NCBI RefSeq assembly: GCF_016734905.1
Contig: NZ_JAERPO010000001.1
Span: 248,001 to 312,000, forward strand
Source of the DNA: Sphingopyxis jiangsuensis
GTDB lineage: Bacteria > Pseudomonadota > Alphaproteobacteria > Sphingomonadales > Sphingomonadaceae
Reading direction: 5' to 3'
Length of the DNA stretch: 64,000 bases
The notes beneath the pieces were generated by a model, which searched no databases, was not told the DNA's origin, and worked only from the letters and a program-made list of their open reading frames with translations. This document shows, in pieces, positions 47,350-56,816 of this stretch (position 1 is the stretch's first letter; each line of letters begins with the position of its first letter). The translations under genes and the position numbers were made by a program.

Positions 47350-47961
47350 ATGATCCAGCTTATCGCCTTCTATCTCTTCGCAACCATCGTCATTGCGTCC
47401 GCCGCAATGGTGATTTTCGCGCGCAACCCCGTCCACAGCGTGATGTGGCTGATCCTCGCCTTCTTCAACGCGGCGGGGCTGATGCTGCTCGCGGGCGCCG
47501 AGTTCATCGCGATGCTGCTCGTCATCGTCTATGTCGGTGCGGTCGCGGTGTTGTTCCTGTTCGTCGTGATGATGCTCGACATCGATTTCGCCGAACTGCG
47601 CGCGGGTTTTGTCCGCTATCTTCCGCTCGGGACGCTTGTCGCCATCATCCTCGCGGCCGAGCTGGTCTTCGCGGTCGGCGCGTGGAGCGCGGGCGGGGTC
47701 GACCTTGCCGCGCGGACTGCGCCGGTCGTGTCCGACACCAGCAATATCCAGCAGATCGGCGAATTGCTCTACACGCGCTACATCTTCCTGTTCGAGGCGG
47801 CGGGTATCGTCCTGCTCGTCGCGATGATCGGCGCTATCGTGCTGACGCATCGCCAGCGCGGCGGGGTGCGCGCACAGAATGTCGCGCAGCAGGTGCGCCG
47901 TCGTCCCGAGGACGCAACGCGCCTCGTCGATCCGGGCACCGGGCAGGGGGTTGAACTGTGA
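47350..47961 (+). CDS. nuoJ: NADH-quinone oxidoreductase subunit J
   Basis: 203 residues, about five membrane spans (MLLVIVYVGAVAVLFLFVVM is the conserved third span). C-terminal tail is basic and soluble (QQVRRRPEDATRL). Stop TGA overlaps a GTG that was probably the original nuoK start before the insertion described at 47958. Confidence 0.95.
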   Translation: MIQLIAFYLFATIVIASAAMVIFARNPVHSVMWLILAFFNAAGLMLLAGAEFIAMLLVIVYVGAVAVLFLFVVMMLDIDFAELRAGFVRYLPLGTLVAIILAAELVFAVGAWSAGGVDLAARTAPVVSDTSNIQQIGELLYTRYIFLFEAAGIVLLVAMIGAIVLTHRQRGGVRAQNVAQQVRRRPEDATRLVDPGTGQGVEL

Positions 47962-48080
47962 TTTCGTCGCATATCCCTAACCCGTTTGCATCGAGCGCAG
48001 TCGAGATGCCCATCGTTCGTGCGCGCCTTCACGGTGTCTCGACTTCGCTCGACACGAACGGAAATGGAGTTCAGGCATGA
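47958..48080 (+). CDS. 40-codon bridging frame between nuoJ and nuoK (reads through a palindrome)
   Basis: Opens with GTG in the nuoJ stop (GTGA) and ends in the ATGA of nuoK. The first codons after the start, ATT TCG, equal codons 2-3 of nuoK. TGATTTCG occurs at 47959-47966 and again at 48078-48085, so the frame appears to be the former nuoK start reading into inserted DNA. Peptide is repeat-derived with no domain. Confidence 0.45.
   Translation: MISSHIPNPFASSAVEMPIVRARLHGVSTSLDTNGNGVQA
47982..48061. repeat. TCGA-type palindrome between nuoJ and nuoK
   Basis: Arms of 29 bases, 47982-48010 and 48033-48061, are reverse complements at most positions (cores TCGAGCG and CGCTCGA). Related in sequence type to the repeat inside bkdB. 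The surrounding 119-base insert is flanked by an 8-base direct repeat TGATTTCG. Confidence 0.8.
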
Positions 48081-48382
48081 TTTCGGTCGGCCACTATCTC
48101 GCCGTTTCGGCGGTGCTGTTCACGCTCGGCGTGCTCGGCATCTTCATCAACCGCAAGAATATCATCGTCATCTTGATGGCGATCGAGCTGATCCTGCTCG
48201 CGGTGAACATCAACCTCGTCGCATTCAGCGCCGCGCTCGGCGATCTCGTCGGGCAGGTGTTCGCGATGTTCGTGCTGACCGTCGCCGCGGGCGAGGCGGC
48301 GATCGGGCTCGCAATCCTTGTTATCTATTTCCGCGGCCGCGGCACCATTGCCGTCGACGATGCCAACCGGATGAAGGGGTAA
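48077..48382 (+). CDS. nuoK: NADH-quinone oxidoreductase subunit K
   Basis: 101 residues, three spans, with the conserved glutamates in [12 protein letters not shown] and [11 protein letters not shown] that take part in proton transfer. ATG 48077 overlaps the stop of the bridging frame. nuoL starts four bases after its stop. Confidence 0.96.
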   Translation: MISVGHYLAVSAVLFTLGVLGIFINRKNIIVILMAIELILLAVNINLVAFSAALGDLVGQVFAMFVLTVAAGEAAIGLAILVIYFRGRGTIAVDDANRMKG

Positions 48383-48386
48383 GCCG

Positions 48387-50438
48387 GTGATCCAGGCGAT
48401 CGTATTCCTGCCGCTGCTCGCGGCACTCGTCGCAGGGCTCGGCCAGCGCGCCATTGGTCCGTTCGCGTCAAAGCTGATTACCACGGGTGCGCTGTTCGCA
48501 AGCTGCGCGCTCAGCTGGCCGATCTTCCTCTCCTTTGTCATGGGCACGGGCGAGGCGAGCGTCGTGCCGGTCATGCAATGGGTGTCGTCGGGCGCGCTCC
48601 AGTTCGACTGGGAGCTGCGCGTCGATGCGCTGACCGCGGTGATGCTCGTCGTGATCACGACGGTGTCGGCGCTCGTCCACCTCTATAGCTGGGGCTATAT
48701 GGAGGAAGACCCGGACCAGCCGCGCTTCTTCGCCTATCTCTCGCTCTTCACCTTCGCGATGCTGATGCTCGTGACCGCGAACAACCTTGTCCAGATGTTC
48801 TTCGGCTGGGAAGGCGTGGGCCTTGCCTCCTATTTGCTCATCGGTTTCTGGTACAAGAAACCGAGCGCAAACGCCGCGGCGATCAAGGCGTTCGTCGTCA
48901 ACCGTGTCGGCGACCTTGGCTTCATGCTCGGCATTTTCGGCACCTTCCTGGTGTTCGGCACCGTGTCGATCCCCGCGATCCTCGACGCCGCACCCGGCAT
49001 GGCGGGCAGCAGCATCACCTTCCTCGGCATGCGGCTCGACACGATGACGATCCTCTGCCTGCTGCTGTTCATTGGCGCGATGGGCAAGTCGGCGCAGCTT
49101 GGCCTCCACACCTGGCTTCCCGACGCGATGGAGGGCCCGACCCCGGTGTCGGCGCTGATCCACGCCGCGACGATGGTCACCGCGGGCGTCTTCATGGTGT
49201 GCCGCCTGTCGCCGATGTTCGAAACGAGCGAAGTCGCACTCGGCGTCGTGACGTTCGTGGGCGCTGCGACCTGCCTGTTCGCCGCGACCGTCGGCACGAC
49301 GCAGTGGGACATCAAGCGCGTCATCGCCTATTCGACCTGTTCGCAGCTCGGCTACATGTTCTTTGCCGCGGGCGTCGGCGCCTATGGCGCGGCGATGTTC
49401 CACCTGTTCACCCACGCCTTCTTCAAGGCGCTTCTGTTCCTCGGCGCCGGGTCGGTCATCCATGCGATGCACCACGAGCAGGACATGCGCTATTATGGCG
49501 CGCTGCGGAAACATATCCCGCTCACCTATTGGGCGATGATGATGGGGACGCTGGCGATCACCGGCGTTGGCATCGCGGGTGTCGCGGGCTTCGCCGGTTT
49601 CCATTCGAAGGACGGCATCCTCGAGGCGGCCTTTGCCGCGGGCGGCGGCGGCGTGATCGCCTTCTGGGTCGGCATTTTCGCCGCGCTGCTCACGAGCTTC
49701 TATTCATGGCGCCTCGTTTTCCTGACCTTCCACGGCCAGCCGCGCTGGGCCGCGAGCGAACATATTCAGCACGCGGTGCACGGCGATCATCACGACCATC
49801 CGGCGGACGAACATGCCGGGCACGATGTGATGCATGCGCATGCCGCCGACGCGCACGAAGGCACGGCGGGTTATCACCCCCACGAGAGCCCGTGGACGAT
49901 GCTCATTCCGCTCGGCCTGCTCTCGGTCGGCGCGGTGTTTGCCGGTTATGCGTTCAAATATCAGTTCATCTATCCCGAGCAGGGACTGGCCTTTTGGGAG
50001 GGCAGCATGCTCGCCTATGACGCCGAGCTGATGCATCTCGCGCACGAGGTTCCGACCTGGGTCAAATGGACACCGTTCGCGGTGATGGCGCTCGGCCTCT
50101 TCCTCGCGTGGAACAGCTATATCCGCAACACGACGCTTCCCGCGAAGTTCGTGGCGCAGTTCAAGCTGCTGCATGCCTTCCTGTTCAACAAATGGTATTT
50201 CGACGAGCTCTATAACGTCCTGTTCGTAAGGCCCGCCTTTGCGATCGGCCGCTTCTTCTGGAAGCGCGGGGACGAAGGCACCATCGACCGCTTCGGTCCC
50301 GATGGCGTTGCGGCGCTCGTCCAAGGGGGGACCCGGCTCGCGGTCCGGCTGCAATCGGGTTATGTTTATGGATATGCGTTTGTGATGCTGCTTGGGCTTG
50401 TCGGCCTCGCCAGCTGGGCCATGGTGAATTTCCTGTGA
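48387..50438 (+). CDS. nuoL: NADH-quinone oxidoreductase subunit L
   Basis: 683 residues, antiporter-like proton-pumping subunit at the end of the membrane arm. [35 protein letters not shown], and the long C-terminal lateral helix region are present. A hydrophilic loop at residues 459-500 holds 13 histidines among 42 residues (for example [16 protein letters not shown]). Starts with GTG; stop overlaps the nuoM GTG. Confidence 0.96.
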   Translation: MIQAIVFLPLLAALVAGLGQRAIGPFASKLITTGALFASCALSWPIFLSFVMGTGEASVVPVMQWVSSGALQFDWELRVDALTAVMLVVITTVSALVHLYSWGYMEEDPDQPRFFAYLSLFTFAMLMLVTANNLVQMFFGWEGVGLASYLLIGFWYKKPSANAAAIKAFVVNRVGDLGFMLGIFGTFLVFGTVSIPAILDAAPGMAGSSITFLGMRLDTMTILCLLLFIGAMGKSAQLGLHTWLPDAMEGPTPVSALIHAATMVTAGVFMVCRLSPMFETSEVALGVVTFVGAATCLFAATVGTTQWDIKRVIAYSTCSQLGYMFFAAGVGAYGAAMFHLFTHAFFKALLFLGAGSVIHAMHHEQDMRYYGALRKHIPLTYWAMMMGTLAITGVGIAGVAGFAGFHSKDGILEAAFAAGGGGVIAFWVGIFAALLTSFYSWRLVFLTFHGQPRWAASEHIQHAVHGDHHDHPADEHAGHDVMHAHAADAHEGTAGYHPHESPWTMLIPLGLLSVGAVFAGYAFKYQFIYPEQGLAFWEGSMLAYDAELMHLAHEVPTWVKWTPFAVMALGLFLAWNSYIRNTTLPAKFVAQFKLLHAFLFNKWYFDELYNVLFVRPAFAIGRFFWKRGDEGTIDRFGPDGVAALVQGGTRLAVRLQSGYVYGYAFVMLLGLVGLASWAMVNFL

Positions 50439-51982
50439 GCGGCGGCGTGGGTATCCTTTCGCTGATGCTGGCGATTCCGGCGGTCGCCGCCGTCGCCTGC
50501 CTGTTCGCGGGCGACCGCAATGCGCGGCTGATCGCGCTCGCGGCGACGCTCGCCGATTTCGCGCTCGGCTGTGTGCTGTGGGCGCAGTTCGACATCGGCG
50601 GCGCGCAGTGGCAGTTCGTCGAGCGCGCCGACCTGTTCGGCCGCTTCCAATGGGCGCTCGGTATCGACGGCATGGCACTGATGCTCATCATGCTCAGTGT
50701 CTTCCTGATGCCGCTGTGCATCCTCGCCAGCTGGGATGCGATCAAGAGCCGCGTCGGCCTTTACATGGCAATGTTCCTGATCATGGAGGTCGTCATGATC
50801 GGCGTCTTCATGGCGCAGGACCTGCTGCTCTTTTACATCTTCTTCGAGGCCGGCCTCATTCCGATGTATTTCATCATCGGCATATGGGGCGGCGCGAACC
50901 GCAAATATGCGGCGTTCAAATTCTTCCTCTACACGCTGCTCGGATCGGTGTTGATGCTGATCGCGATGATCGCGATGATCGCGGAGGCCGGGACGACCGA
51001 CATTCCGACGCTGCTCAATTACGACTTCCCGGTCGAGATGCAGACGTGGCTGTGGCTGGCCTTCTTCGCCAGCCTTGCGGTCAAGATGCCGATGTGGCCG
51101 GTCCACACGTGGCTTCCCGATGCGCACGTCCAGGCGCCGACCGCGGGTTCGATGATCCTGGCGGGCGTTCTGCTCAAACTCGGCGCCTATGGCTTCATTC
51201 GTTTCATGATGCCGATGTTTCCCGATGCGTCGGCGCAGTTGATGTGGATCGTCTTTGCGCTGTCGATGATCGCGGTCGTCTACACCAGCCTCGTCGCGCT
51301 CGCGCAGAACGATATGAAGAAGCTGATCGCTTACTCGTCGGTCGCACATATGGCGATCGTCACCGCCGGCCTCTTTGCCTTCAACCAGCAGGGTATCGAG
51401 GGCGCGCTGATCATCATGCTCAGCCACGGTGTCGTGTCGGCGGCGCTCTTCTTCTGCGTCGGCGTCATCTACGACCGGCTCCACACGCGCGAGATCGATC
51501 GTTACGGCGGGCTCGCGGTCAATATGCCCGCCTATGCGCTCTTCTTCATGCTGTTCACCATGGCGTCGATCGGCCTTCCGGGGACGAGCGGGTTCGTCGG
51601 CGAATTCCTGAGCCTCGCGGGCATTTACGAAGCGTCGAGCTGGGTCGCCTTCGTCTGCACGACCGGCATCATCCTCGGTGCCGCTTATATGCTTTATCTC
51701 TATCGCCGTGTCGTATTCGGCGAACTCACCAAGGACGATGTGAAGGCCATGCCCGATCTCAATCCGCGCGAATGGGCGATCATGGCGCCGCTCGCCGCAG
51801 CGGTGCTGTGGATGGGCGTTTATCCCGAAAGTTTCCTTGCACCGATGCGCGGCGACGTGACCACGGTGGTCGCGCGCCTTGCCCCGGCCAAGCCCGCGGG
51901 CGATGCGCAGCTTGCTGCGGGAAAACCCAAGCCGGCAGGTGACGCCCATGGCAGCGCGCATCATGCGGGAGGCGTGCAATGA
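50435..51982 (+). CDS. nuoM: NADH-quinone oxidoreductase subunit M
   Basis: 515 residues, second antiporter-like subunit. [20 protein letters not shown] with the conserved Glu, [16 protein letters not shown], and [10 protein letters not shown]. Starts with GTG in the nuoL stop. C-terminal tail is Ala/Lys/His-rich. Confidence 0.96.
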   Translation: MSGGVGILSLMLAIPAVAAVACLFAGDRNARLIALAATLADFALGCVLWAQFDIGGAQWQFVERADLFGRFQWALGIDGMALMLIMLSVFLMPLCILASWDAIKSRVGLYMAMFLIMEVVMIGVFMAQDLLLFYIFFEAGLIPMYFIIGIWGGANRKYAAFKFFLYTLLGSVLMLIAMIAMIAEAGTTDIPTLLNYDFPVEMQTWLWLAFFASLAVKMPMWPVHTWLPDAHVQAPTAGSMILAGVLLKLGAYGFIRFMMPMFPDASAQLMWIVFALSMIAVVYTSLVALAQNDMKKLIAYSSVAHMAIVTAGLFAFNQQGIEGALIIMLSHGVVSAALFFCVGVIYDRLHTREIDRYGGLAVNMPAYALFFMLFTMASIGLPGTSGFVGEFLSLAGIYEASSWVAFVCTTGIILGAAYMLYLYRRVVFGELTKDDVKAMPDLNPREWAIMAPLAAAVLWMGVYPESFLAPMRGDVTTVVARLAPAKPAGDAQLAAGKPKPAGDAHGSAHHAGGVQ

Positions 51983-53409
51983 GCGCCGATCTCGCCCTCA
52001 TCTGGCCCGAGCTGATCCTGACGATCGGCGGGCTGATCACGCTGCTCCTCGGCACGTTCGCGGGCGACCGGCAGGTCGGCCTTTACCAGCTTGCGGCAAT
52101 GCTCACGCTCGGTGCCGCCGCGTTTGCGGTCGTCGCACTGTTCGGCGTCGAGGCGTCGGTCTTTTCGGGTACGCTCGCAGTCGACGGCTTCGGCGGCTTC
52201 GCCAAGCTGCTCATCTATGCCGCGAGCTTTGTCTGCATCCTGATCGCGCCGCGCTTTTTTACCGGCGGGATGCGCGCCGAATATCCGGTGCTGATCCTCT
52301 TCGCCGCGCTCGGCATGGGAATCATGGCATCGGCGCGCGATTTGATGACGCTCTATATCGGGCTCGAACTCAACAGCCTTGCCGCCTATGTGCTCGCCAG
52401 CTTCATGCGCACCGACGAACGGTCAAGCGAGGCTGGCCTTAAATATTTCGTGCTCGGCGCGCTCGCGTCGGGGATGCTGCTCTATGGCATTTCGCTGATC
52501 TACGGCTTTTCAGGTACAACCGATTTCGCTGCGATTGCGCTGCGCATGGGCGGCGAGATGAATATCGGGCTCGTCTTCGGCATCGTCTTCATGCTCGCGG
52601 GCCTCGGCTTCAAGATCAGCGCGGTGCCGTTCCATATGTGGACGCCCGACGTCTACGAAGGCGCACCGACGCCGGTCACGACCTTCTTCGCGAGCGCGCC
52701 GAAGGTCGCGGCGATGGCGCTGATGACGCGCGTCGTTGTCGACGCGATGGGGCCGGCCATCGGCGCGTGGCAGCAGATCGTCATTTTCCTCGCGCTTGCG
52801 TCGATCATCCTCGGCGCAGTGGGTGCGATCGGGCAGAAGAATATCAAGCGGCTGCTTGCCTATTCGTCGATCAACAATGTCGGCTTCATCCTCATCGGCC
52901 TTGCCGCGGGGACGCAGGCGGGGGTCGAGGCGGTGCTGACCTATTTGCTCGTTTATGTGGTGACGACGATCGGCTCCTTCCTCGTCGTGCTCCAGCTGCG
53001 CGACGCCGCAGGCAACCAGGTCGAGAGCATTCCGGCACTCGCCGGCCTGTCTCAGCGCCGTCCGGGGCTCGCGGCCGCGCTGTCGGTCTTCCTGCTCAGC
53101 CTCGCGGGCATCCCACCGCTCTTTGGCTTCTGGCCGAAATATCTGGTGTTCGAGGCCGCGGTAAATGCGAACCTCGTTCCGCTAGCGGTTGCGGGCATCG
53201 TCGCCTCGGTAATCGGCGCTTTCTATTATATCGCGGTCATCAAGACGATGTATTTCGACGATGCGTCGGATGTCGAGGTCACAGGCGGCGGAAGCGCGGT
53301 CGAGGGTGCGATCGTCACCGCCAGCGCGCTGTGGCTCTCGGTCGTCGGCTATCTCTTCATTCCGGTGCTCGCCGTCGCATCTGCGAGCGCCGCAGCGGTG
53401 CTGTTCTGA
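51979..53409 (+). CDS. nuoN: NADH-quinone oxidoreductase subunit N
   Basis: 476 residues, third antiporter-like subunit. [34 protein letters not shown] and [12 protein letters not shown] are conserved. Starts in the nuoM stop (ATGA). Last nuo gene; its TGA overlaps an in-frame CTG at the head of birA. Confidence 0.96.
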   Translation: MSADLALIWPELILTIGGLITLLLGTFAGDRQVGLYQLAAMLTLGAAAFAVVALFGVEASVFSGTLAVDGFGGFAKLLIYAASFVCILIAPRFFTGGMRAEYPVLILFAALGMGIMASARDLMTLYIGLELNSLAAYVLASFMRTDERSSEAGLKYFVLGALASGMLLYGISLIYGFSGTTDFAAIALRMGGEMNIGLVFGIVFMLAGLGFKISAVPFHMWTPDVYEGAPTPVTTFFASAPKVAAMALMTRVVVDAMGPAIGAWQQIVIFLALASIILGAVGAIGQKNIKRLLAYSSINNVGFILIGLAAGTQAGVEAVLTYLLVYVVTTIGSFLVVLQLRDAAGNQVESIPALAGLSQRRPGLAAALSVFLLSLAGIPPLFGFWPKYLVFEAAVNANLVPLAVAGIVASVIGAFYYIAVIKTMYFDDASDVEVTGGGSAVEGAIVTASALWLSVVGYLFIPVLAVASASAAAVLF

Positions 53410-54134
53410 TCCCGCCGATCGAGCGGACCCAGCAGACGGGTTCGACCAACGCCGACCTGCTCGCGCGGCTGGCCGGTGGCGAGCATGTCGGCGAAGGGCA
53501 TTGGCTCGTCGCAGACCGCCAGACGGCGGGTCGCGGGCGTCTCGGCCGTGCGTGGAACGACGGGCAGGGCAATTTCATGGGCTCGACCGTCGTCCATCTG
53601 AAGAGCGGCGATCCATCTCCCGCAACGCTCTCGCTCGTCGCGGGCGTCGCGCTTGCCAAGGCAGTGGCGGCGCTGGCGCCGGGGCTCGGCGCTATGCTCA
53701 AATGGCCGAACGACATGTTCGTCGACGGCGCGAAATGCGCCGGCATATTGATGGAGCGCGCTGGCGACAGCATCGTGATCGGCATCGGCGTAAATCTGGT
53801 CGCCGCGCCCGAGCTTCCTGACCGACCCACGGCGGCGTTGGCGGACCGGGGCGCAGTGGTCGACCGCGACCGTTTCGCGGAGGCGCTGGCGGTCGCGATG
53901 ACCGATGCACTCTGGACATGGCGTCACGAAGGCATTGGCGGCATTATCGCCGCATGGCTGCCGCAGGCGCACCCGGTCGGGACGCCGCTCCATGTGTCGG
54001 AGCAGGGGGTCGACGGCACGTTCGACGGACTTGCGCTCGACGGTGCGCTTCGCTTGCGCCGCCGCGACGGGACGGCCATGCTGATCCATGCAGGCGACGT
54101 CGAACTGCGACGCGCGCCCGAGGAGGGGAAGTAA
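53406..54134 (+). CDS. birA: Biotin--[acetyl-CoA-carboxylase] ligase
   Basis: About 242 residues, ligase only (no DNA-binding domain), attaching biotin to carboxyltransferase carrier protein. [27 protein letters not shown] (biotinyl-AMP glycines), [20 protein letters not shown] and GIGVNL are intact. There is no ATG, GTG or TTG between the nuoN stop and the catalytic motifs in this frame; the only candidate at the proper place is CTG 53406, which overlaps the nuoN TGA as CTGA. An upstream GTG inside nuoN would add about 25 residues. Start is therefore uncertain. Confidence 0.88.
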   Translation: MIPPIERTQQTGSTNADLLARLAGGEHVGEGHWLVADRQTAGRGRLGRAWNDGQGNFMGSTVVHLKSGDPSPATLSLVAGVALAKAVAALAPGLGAMLKWPNDMFVDGAKCAGILMERAGDSIVIGIGVNLVAAPELPDRPTAALADRGAVVDRDRFAEALAVAMTDALWTWRHEGIGGIIAAWLPQAHPVGTPLHVSEQGVDGTFDGLALDGALRLRRRDGTAMLIHAGDVELRRAPEEGK

Positions 54135-54135
54135 C

Positions 54136-54921
54136 GTGCTGCTTGCGATCGACGTCGGCAACACCAACGCCAAATTCGCGCTGTTCCGCGGGAGCGATCT
54201 GCTCGCGCGCTGGCGAATTGCGACCGACGACCGGCGCACCGCCGACGAATATATGGTGTGGCTTGACCAACTGATGCGGATCGAGGGCCACGCGCGCGGC
54301 GATGTCGATGCGGTGATTATCTCGACGGTGGTGCCGCGCGCACTGCACAATCTGCAGTTGCTCGCGCACAAATATTTCGGGGTCGAGGCGCTTGTCGCAG
54401 GGCGCGGCCCGGTCGGCTGGGGGATCGCGCTCAAGGTCGACGAACCGCAAGCCGTCGGCGCCGACCGCGCGGTCAATGCGATCTCGGCGCAGGCGGTTGA
54501 ACCGGGCAAGGACAAGCTCGTCATCAGTTTCGGCACCGCGACGACTTTCGACCATATCGGCCCCGACGGCGCCTATCTCGGCGGCATCATCGCGCCGGGG
54601 GTCAATCTCTCGTTGGAGGCGCTGGTCGCCGCCGCCGCCAAACTCCCGCGCATCGCAATCGAGGCACCCGCGAACCCCAGCGTTATCGGCCGCACGACCG
54701 AAAGCCAGATGCTGATCGGCGTCTATTGGGGCTATGTCGCGATGATTGAAGGACTCATCGCGCGGATGAAAGTCGAAGTGCGCAAACCTATGACCGTCAT
54801 CGCGACTGGCGGCCTCGCCACCTTGTTTCAGGAACAGGCGCATCTGTTCGACCGGATCGAACCCGACCTGACGCTGAACGGCCTCATGCACCTATACGCA
54901 AAACAGAACGGACAGAAATGA
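54136..54921 (+). CDS. coaX: Pantothenate kinase, type III
   Basis: 261 residues. First step of CoA synthesis. Acetate-kinase-fold motifs: [14 protein letters not shown] (phosphate loop), [11 protein letters not shown], and [20 protein letters not shown] start two bases after the birA stop, with AGGAGG upstream. Overlaps the RNase J gene. Confidence 0.94.
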   Translation: MLLAIDVGNTNAKFALFRGSDLLARWRIATDDRRTADEYMVWLDQLMRIEGHARGDVDAVIISTVVPRALHNLQLLAHKYFGVEALVAGRGPVGWGIALKVDEPQAVGADRAVNAISAQAVEPGKDKLVISFGTATTFDHIGPDGAYLGGIIAPGVNLSLEALVAAAAKLPRIAIEAPANPSVIGRTTESQMLIGVYWGYVAMIEGLIARMKVEVRKPMTVIATGGLATLFQEQAHLFDRIEPDLTLNGLMHLYAKQNGQK

Positions 54922-56552
54922 CATCTCCTGGCAAGGAACTGCTATTCCTCGCGCTCGGCGGGTCCGGCGAGATTGGGATGAACGCCAATCTTTATGGCTG
55001 CGACGGCAAATGGATCATGCTCGACCTCGGCGTGACCTTTGGCAGCCAGGATTATCCGGGCATCGACATCGTGATGCCCGACCTGGAGTTCATCGAGGAC
55101 CGCAAGGCGGATTTGCTCGGTATCGTGCTCACACACGGGCATGAGGACCATATCGGCGCCTTGCCGTATCTCGCCGCTGACCTCGGCGTGCCACTTTATG
55201 CCAACCGTTTCACGGCGGGGCTGATCGCGCACAAGCTCGCCGAAGAAGGGATGGAGAAGGAGATCGAGATCCGAACGGTCGACATCGACGCAGAATTCCA
55301 GCTCGGCCCGTTCGATATTCGCATGGTTCCGCTCGCCCACTCGATCCTCGAGATGAGCGCGGTGGTGATCGACACGCCCTATGGCCGCGTTTTTCACACC
55401 GGCGACTGGAAGCTCGACGAGGAACCGATTCTGGGCGCCCCTGCAACGGCGGCAACACTGACGGCGATCGGCGACGAGGGCGTCGATTTCCTCGTCTGCG
55501 ATTCGACCAACGCCTTCAACCCCGAAGCGTCGGGAAGCGAGGGCGGGGTGCGCGATGGGCTGATCGAGGCGGTTGGGGCGGCAAAGGGCAGGGTGGTCGT
55601 CACCACCTTTGCTTCCAACGCCGCACGGCTGCACACGCTGGGCGAAGTGGCACGTGCGACGGGGCGTCAGCTCTGTGTCGCGGGGCGCTCGCTCGACCGC
55701 ATCATCGGTGTGGCGCGCTCGGTCGGTTATCTCATAGATTTTCCGCCGACGGTCGATTTCGACGAGGCGATGCGCCTGCCGCGCGACAAGGTGATGGTGA
55801 TCGCAACGGGCGGACAGGGCGAACCGCGCGCAGCACTTGCGCGCATGGCGAGCGACAATCATCAGATCAAGCTCGAGGCCGGCGATACGGTCGTCTTTTC
55901 GTCCAAGCAGATTCCGGGCAACGAGGTTGCGATCGGCCGCATCATGAACCAGCTGGCGTCGAAGGACGTGCTGACCGTGACCGAAAAGCAGGCCCATATC
56001 CATGTCAGCGGCCACCCCGGCCAACCCGAACTCGCCGCGCTCTACGGCTGGTTGCGGCCAAAGCTGGTCGTCCCCGTGCATGGCGAAATACGCCACATGC
56101 ACGAACAGGCGCGTTTCGCGCTCGAAAAGGGCGTGGCGGGCGCGCTGGTGCAGGAGAATGGCGACCTTTGCCGGTTGGCGCCGGGACCAGCGCAAATCGT
56201 CGAGCGCGTGCGGTCGGGGCGCCTCATCCTCGACGGCGACGTTATCCTCCCTGCCGATGGCGAAACGATGGGCGAACGCCGCAAGCTCGCACTGAACGGC
56301 CAGATGTCGGTTGCCGTCGTGCTGTCCGGCGGACGTTTTGTTGATAGCGCGATCCAATATCGCGGCGTGCCGGTCGAGGACGATCGCGACACGTTTATCG
56401 AGGAGTTGAACGAGGCTGCCGAGCAAGCCGCGACCGGCCCAGCGCGCGACCGCGATGCGTTGAAGGAGGCGATCCGTCTCGGCGTGCGTCGCGTCGCAAC
56501 CGACTGGACCGGCAAAAAGCCGATCGTCGACGTACTGATCGTGGATATCTGA
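54918..56552 (+). CDS. rnj: Ribonuclease J
   Basis: 544 residues. Metallo-beta-lactamase/beta-CASP RNase with endo- and 5'-exonuclease activity. [14 protein letters not shown] is the zinc motif; [15 protein letters not shown], and the beta-CASP region [13 protein letters not shown] and [14 protein letters not shown] follow. ATGA overlap with coaX. RNase J in alphaproteobacteria takes part in rRNA and mRNA processing. Confidence 0.94.
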   Translation: MTSPGKELLFLALGGSGEIGMNANLYGCDGKWIMLDLGVTFGSQDYPGIDIVMPDLEFIEDRKADLLGIVLTHGHEDHIGALPYLAADLGVPLYANRFTAGLIAHKLAEEGMEKEIEIRTVDIDAEFQLGPFDIRMVPLAHSILEMSAVVIDTPYGRVFHTGDWKLDEEPILGAPATAATLTAIGDEGVDFLVCDSTNAFNPEASGSEGGVRDGLIEAVGAAKGRVVVTTFASNAARLHTLGEVARATGRQLCVAGRSLDRIIGVARSVGYLIDFPPTVDFDEAMRLPRDKVMVIATGGQGEPRAALARMASDNHQIKLEAGDTVVFSSKQIPGNEVAIGRIMNQLASKDVLTVTEKQAHIHVSGHPGQPELAALYGWLRPKLVVPVHGEIRHMHEQARFALEKGVAGALVQENGDLCRLAPGPAQIVERVRSGRLILDGDVILPADGETMGERRKLALNGQMSVAVVLSGGRFVDSAIQYRGVPVEDDRDTFIEELNEAAEQAATGPARDRDALKEAIRLGVRRVATDWTGKKPIVDVLIVDI

Positions 56553-56555
56553 CCG

Positions 56556-56816
56556 ATGAAATGGACCTCGGCGCTCGCCATCTATCTGCTGTTCTGGGCG
56601 TTCAGCGCCTTTTTCGTGCTCCCGTTTCACGGGCGCAAGGCCGCCGACAACGACGTCCCGCTGGTAAAGGGTCAGGAGCCGGGAGCGCCGGCGAATATTC
56701 GCCCCGGTCGCATCCTGGTGCAAATGACCATCGTCGCGACGGTCGCTTTCCTGCTATATTATCTGGCTTATGTGAACGGATGGGCGGACCCGAACCGGCT
56801 CAGCGGACGGAACTGA
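56556..56816 (+). CDS. Small membrane protein, DUF1467-like
   Basis: 86 residues with two spans (about 5-23 and 53-72) separated by a polar loop (GRKAADNDVPLVKGQEPGAP). This layout and loop match DUF1467, a conserved alphaproteobacterial family without known role. It starts three bases after rnj and is convergent with the coiled-coil gene, whose stop is adjacent. Confidence 0.78.
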   Translation: MKWTSALAIYLLFWAFSAFFVLPFHGRKAADNDVPLVKGQEPGAPANIRPGRILVQMTIVATVAFLLYYLAYVNGWADPNRLSGRN

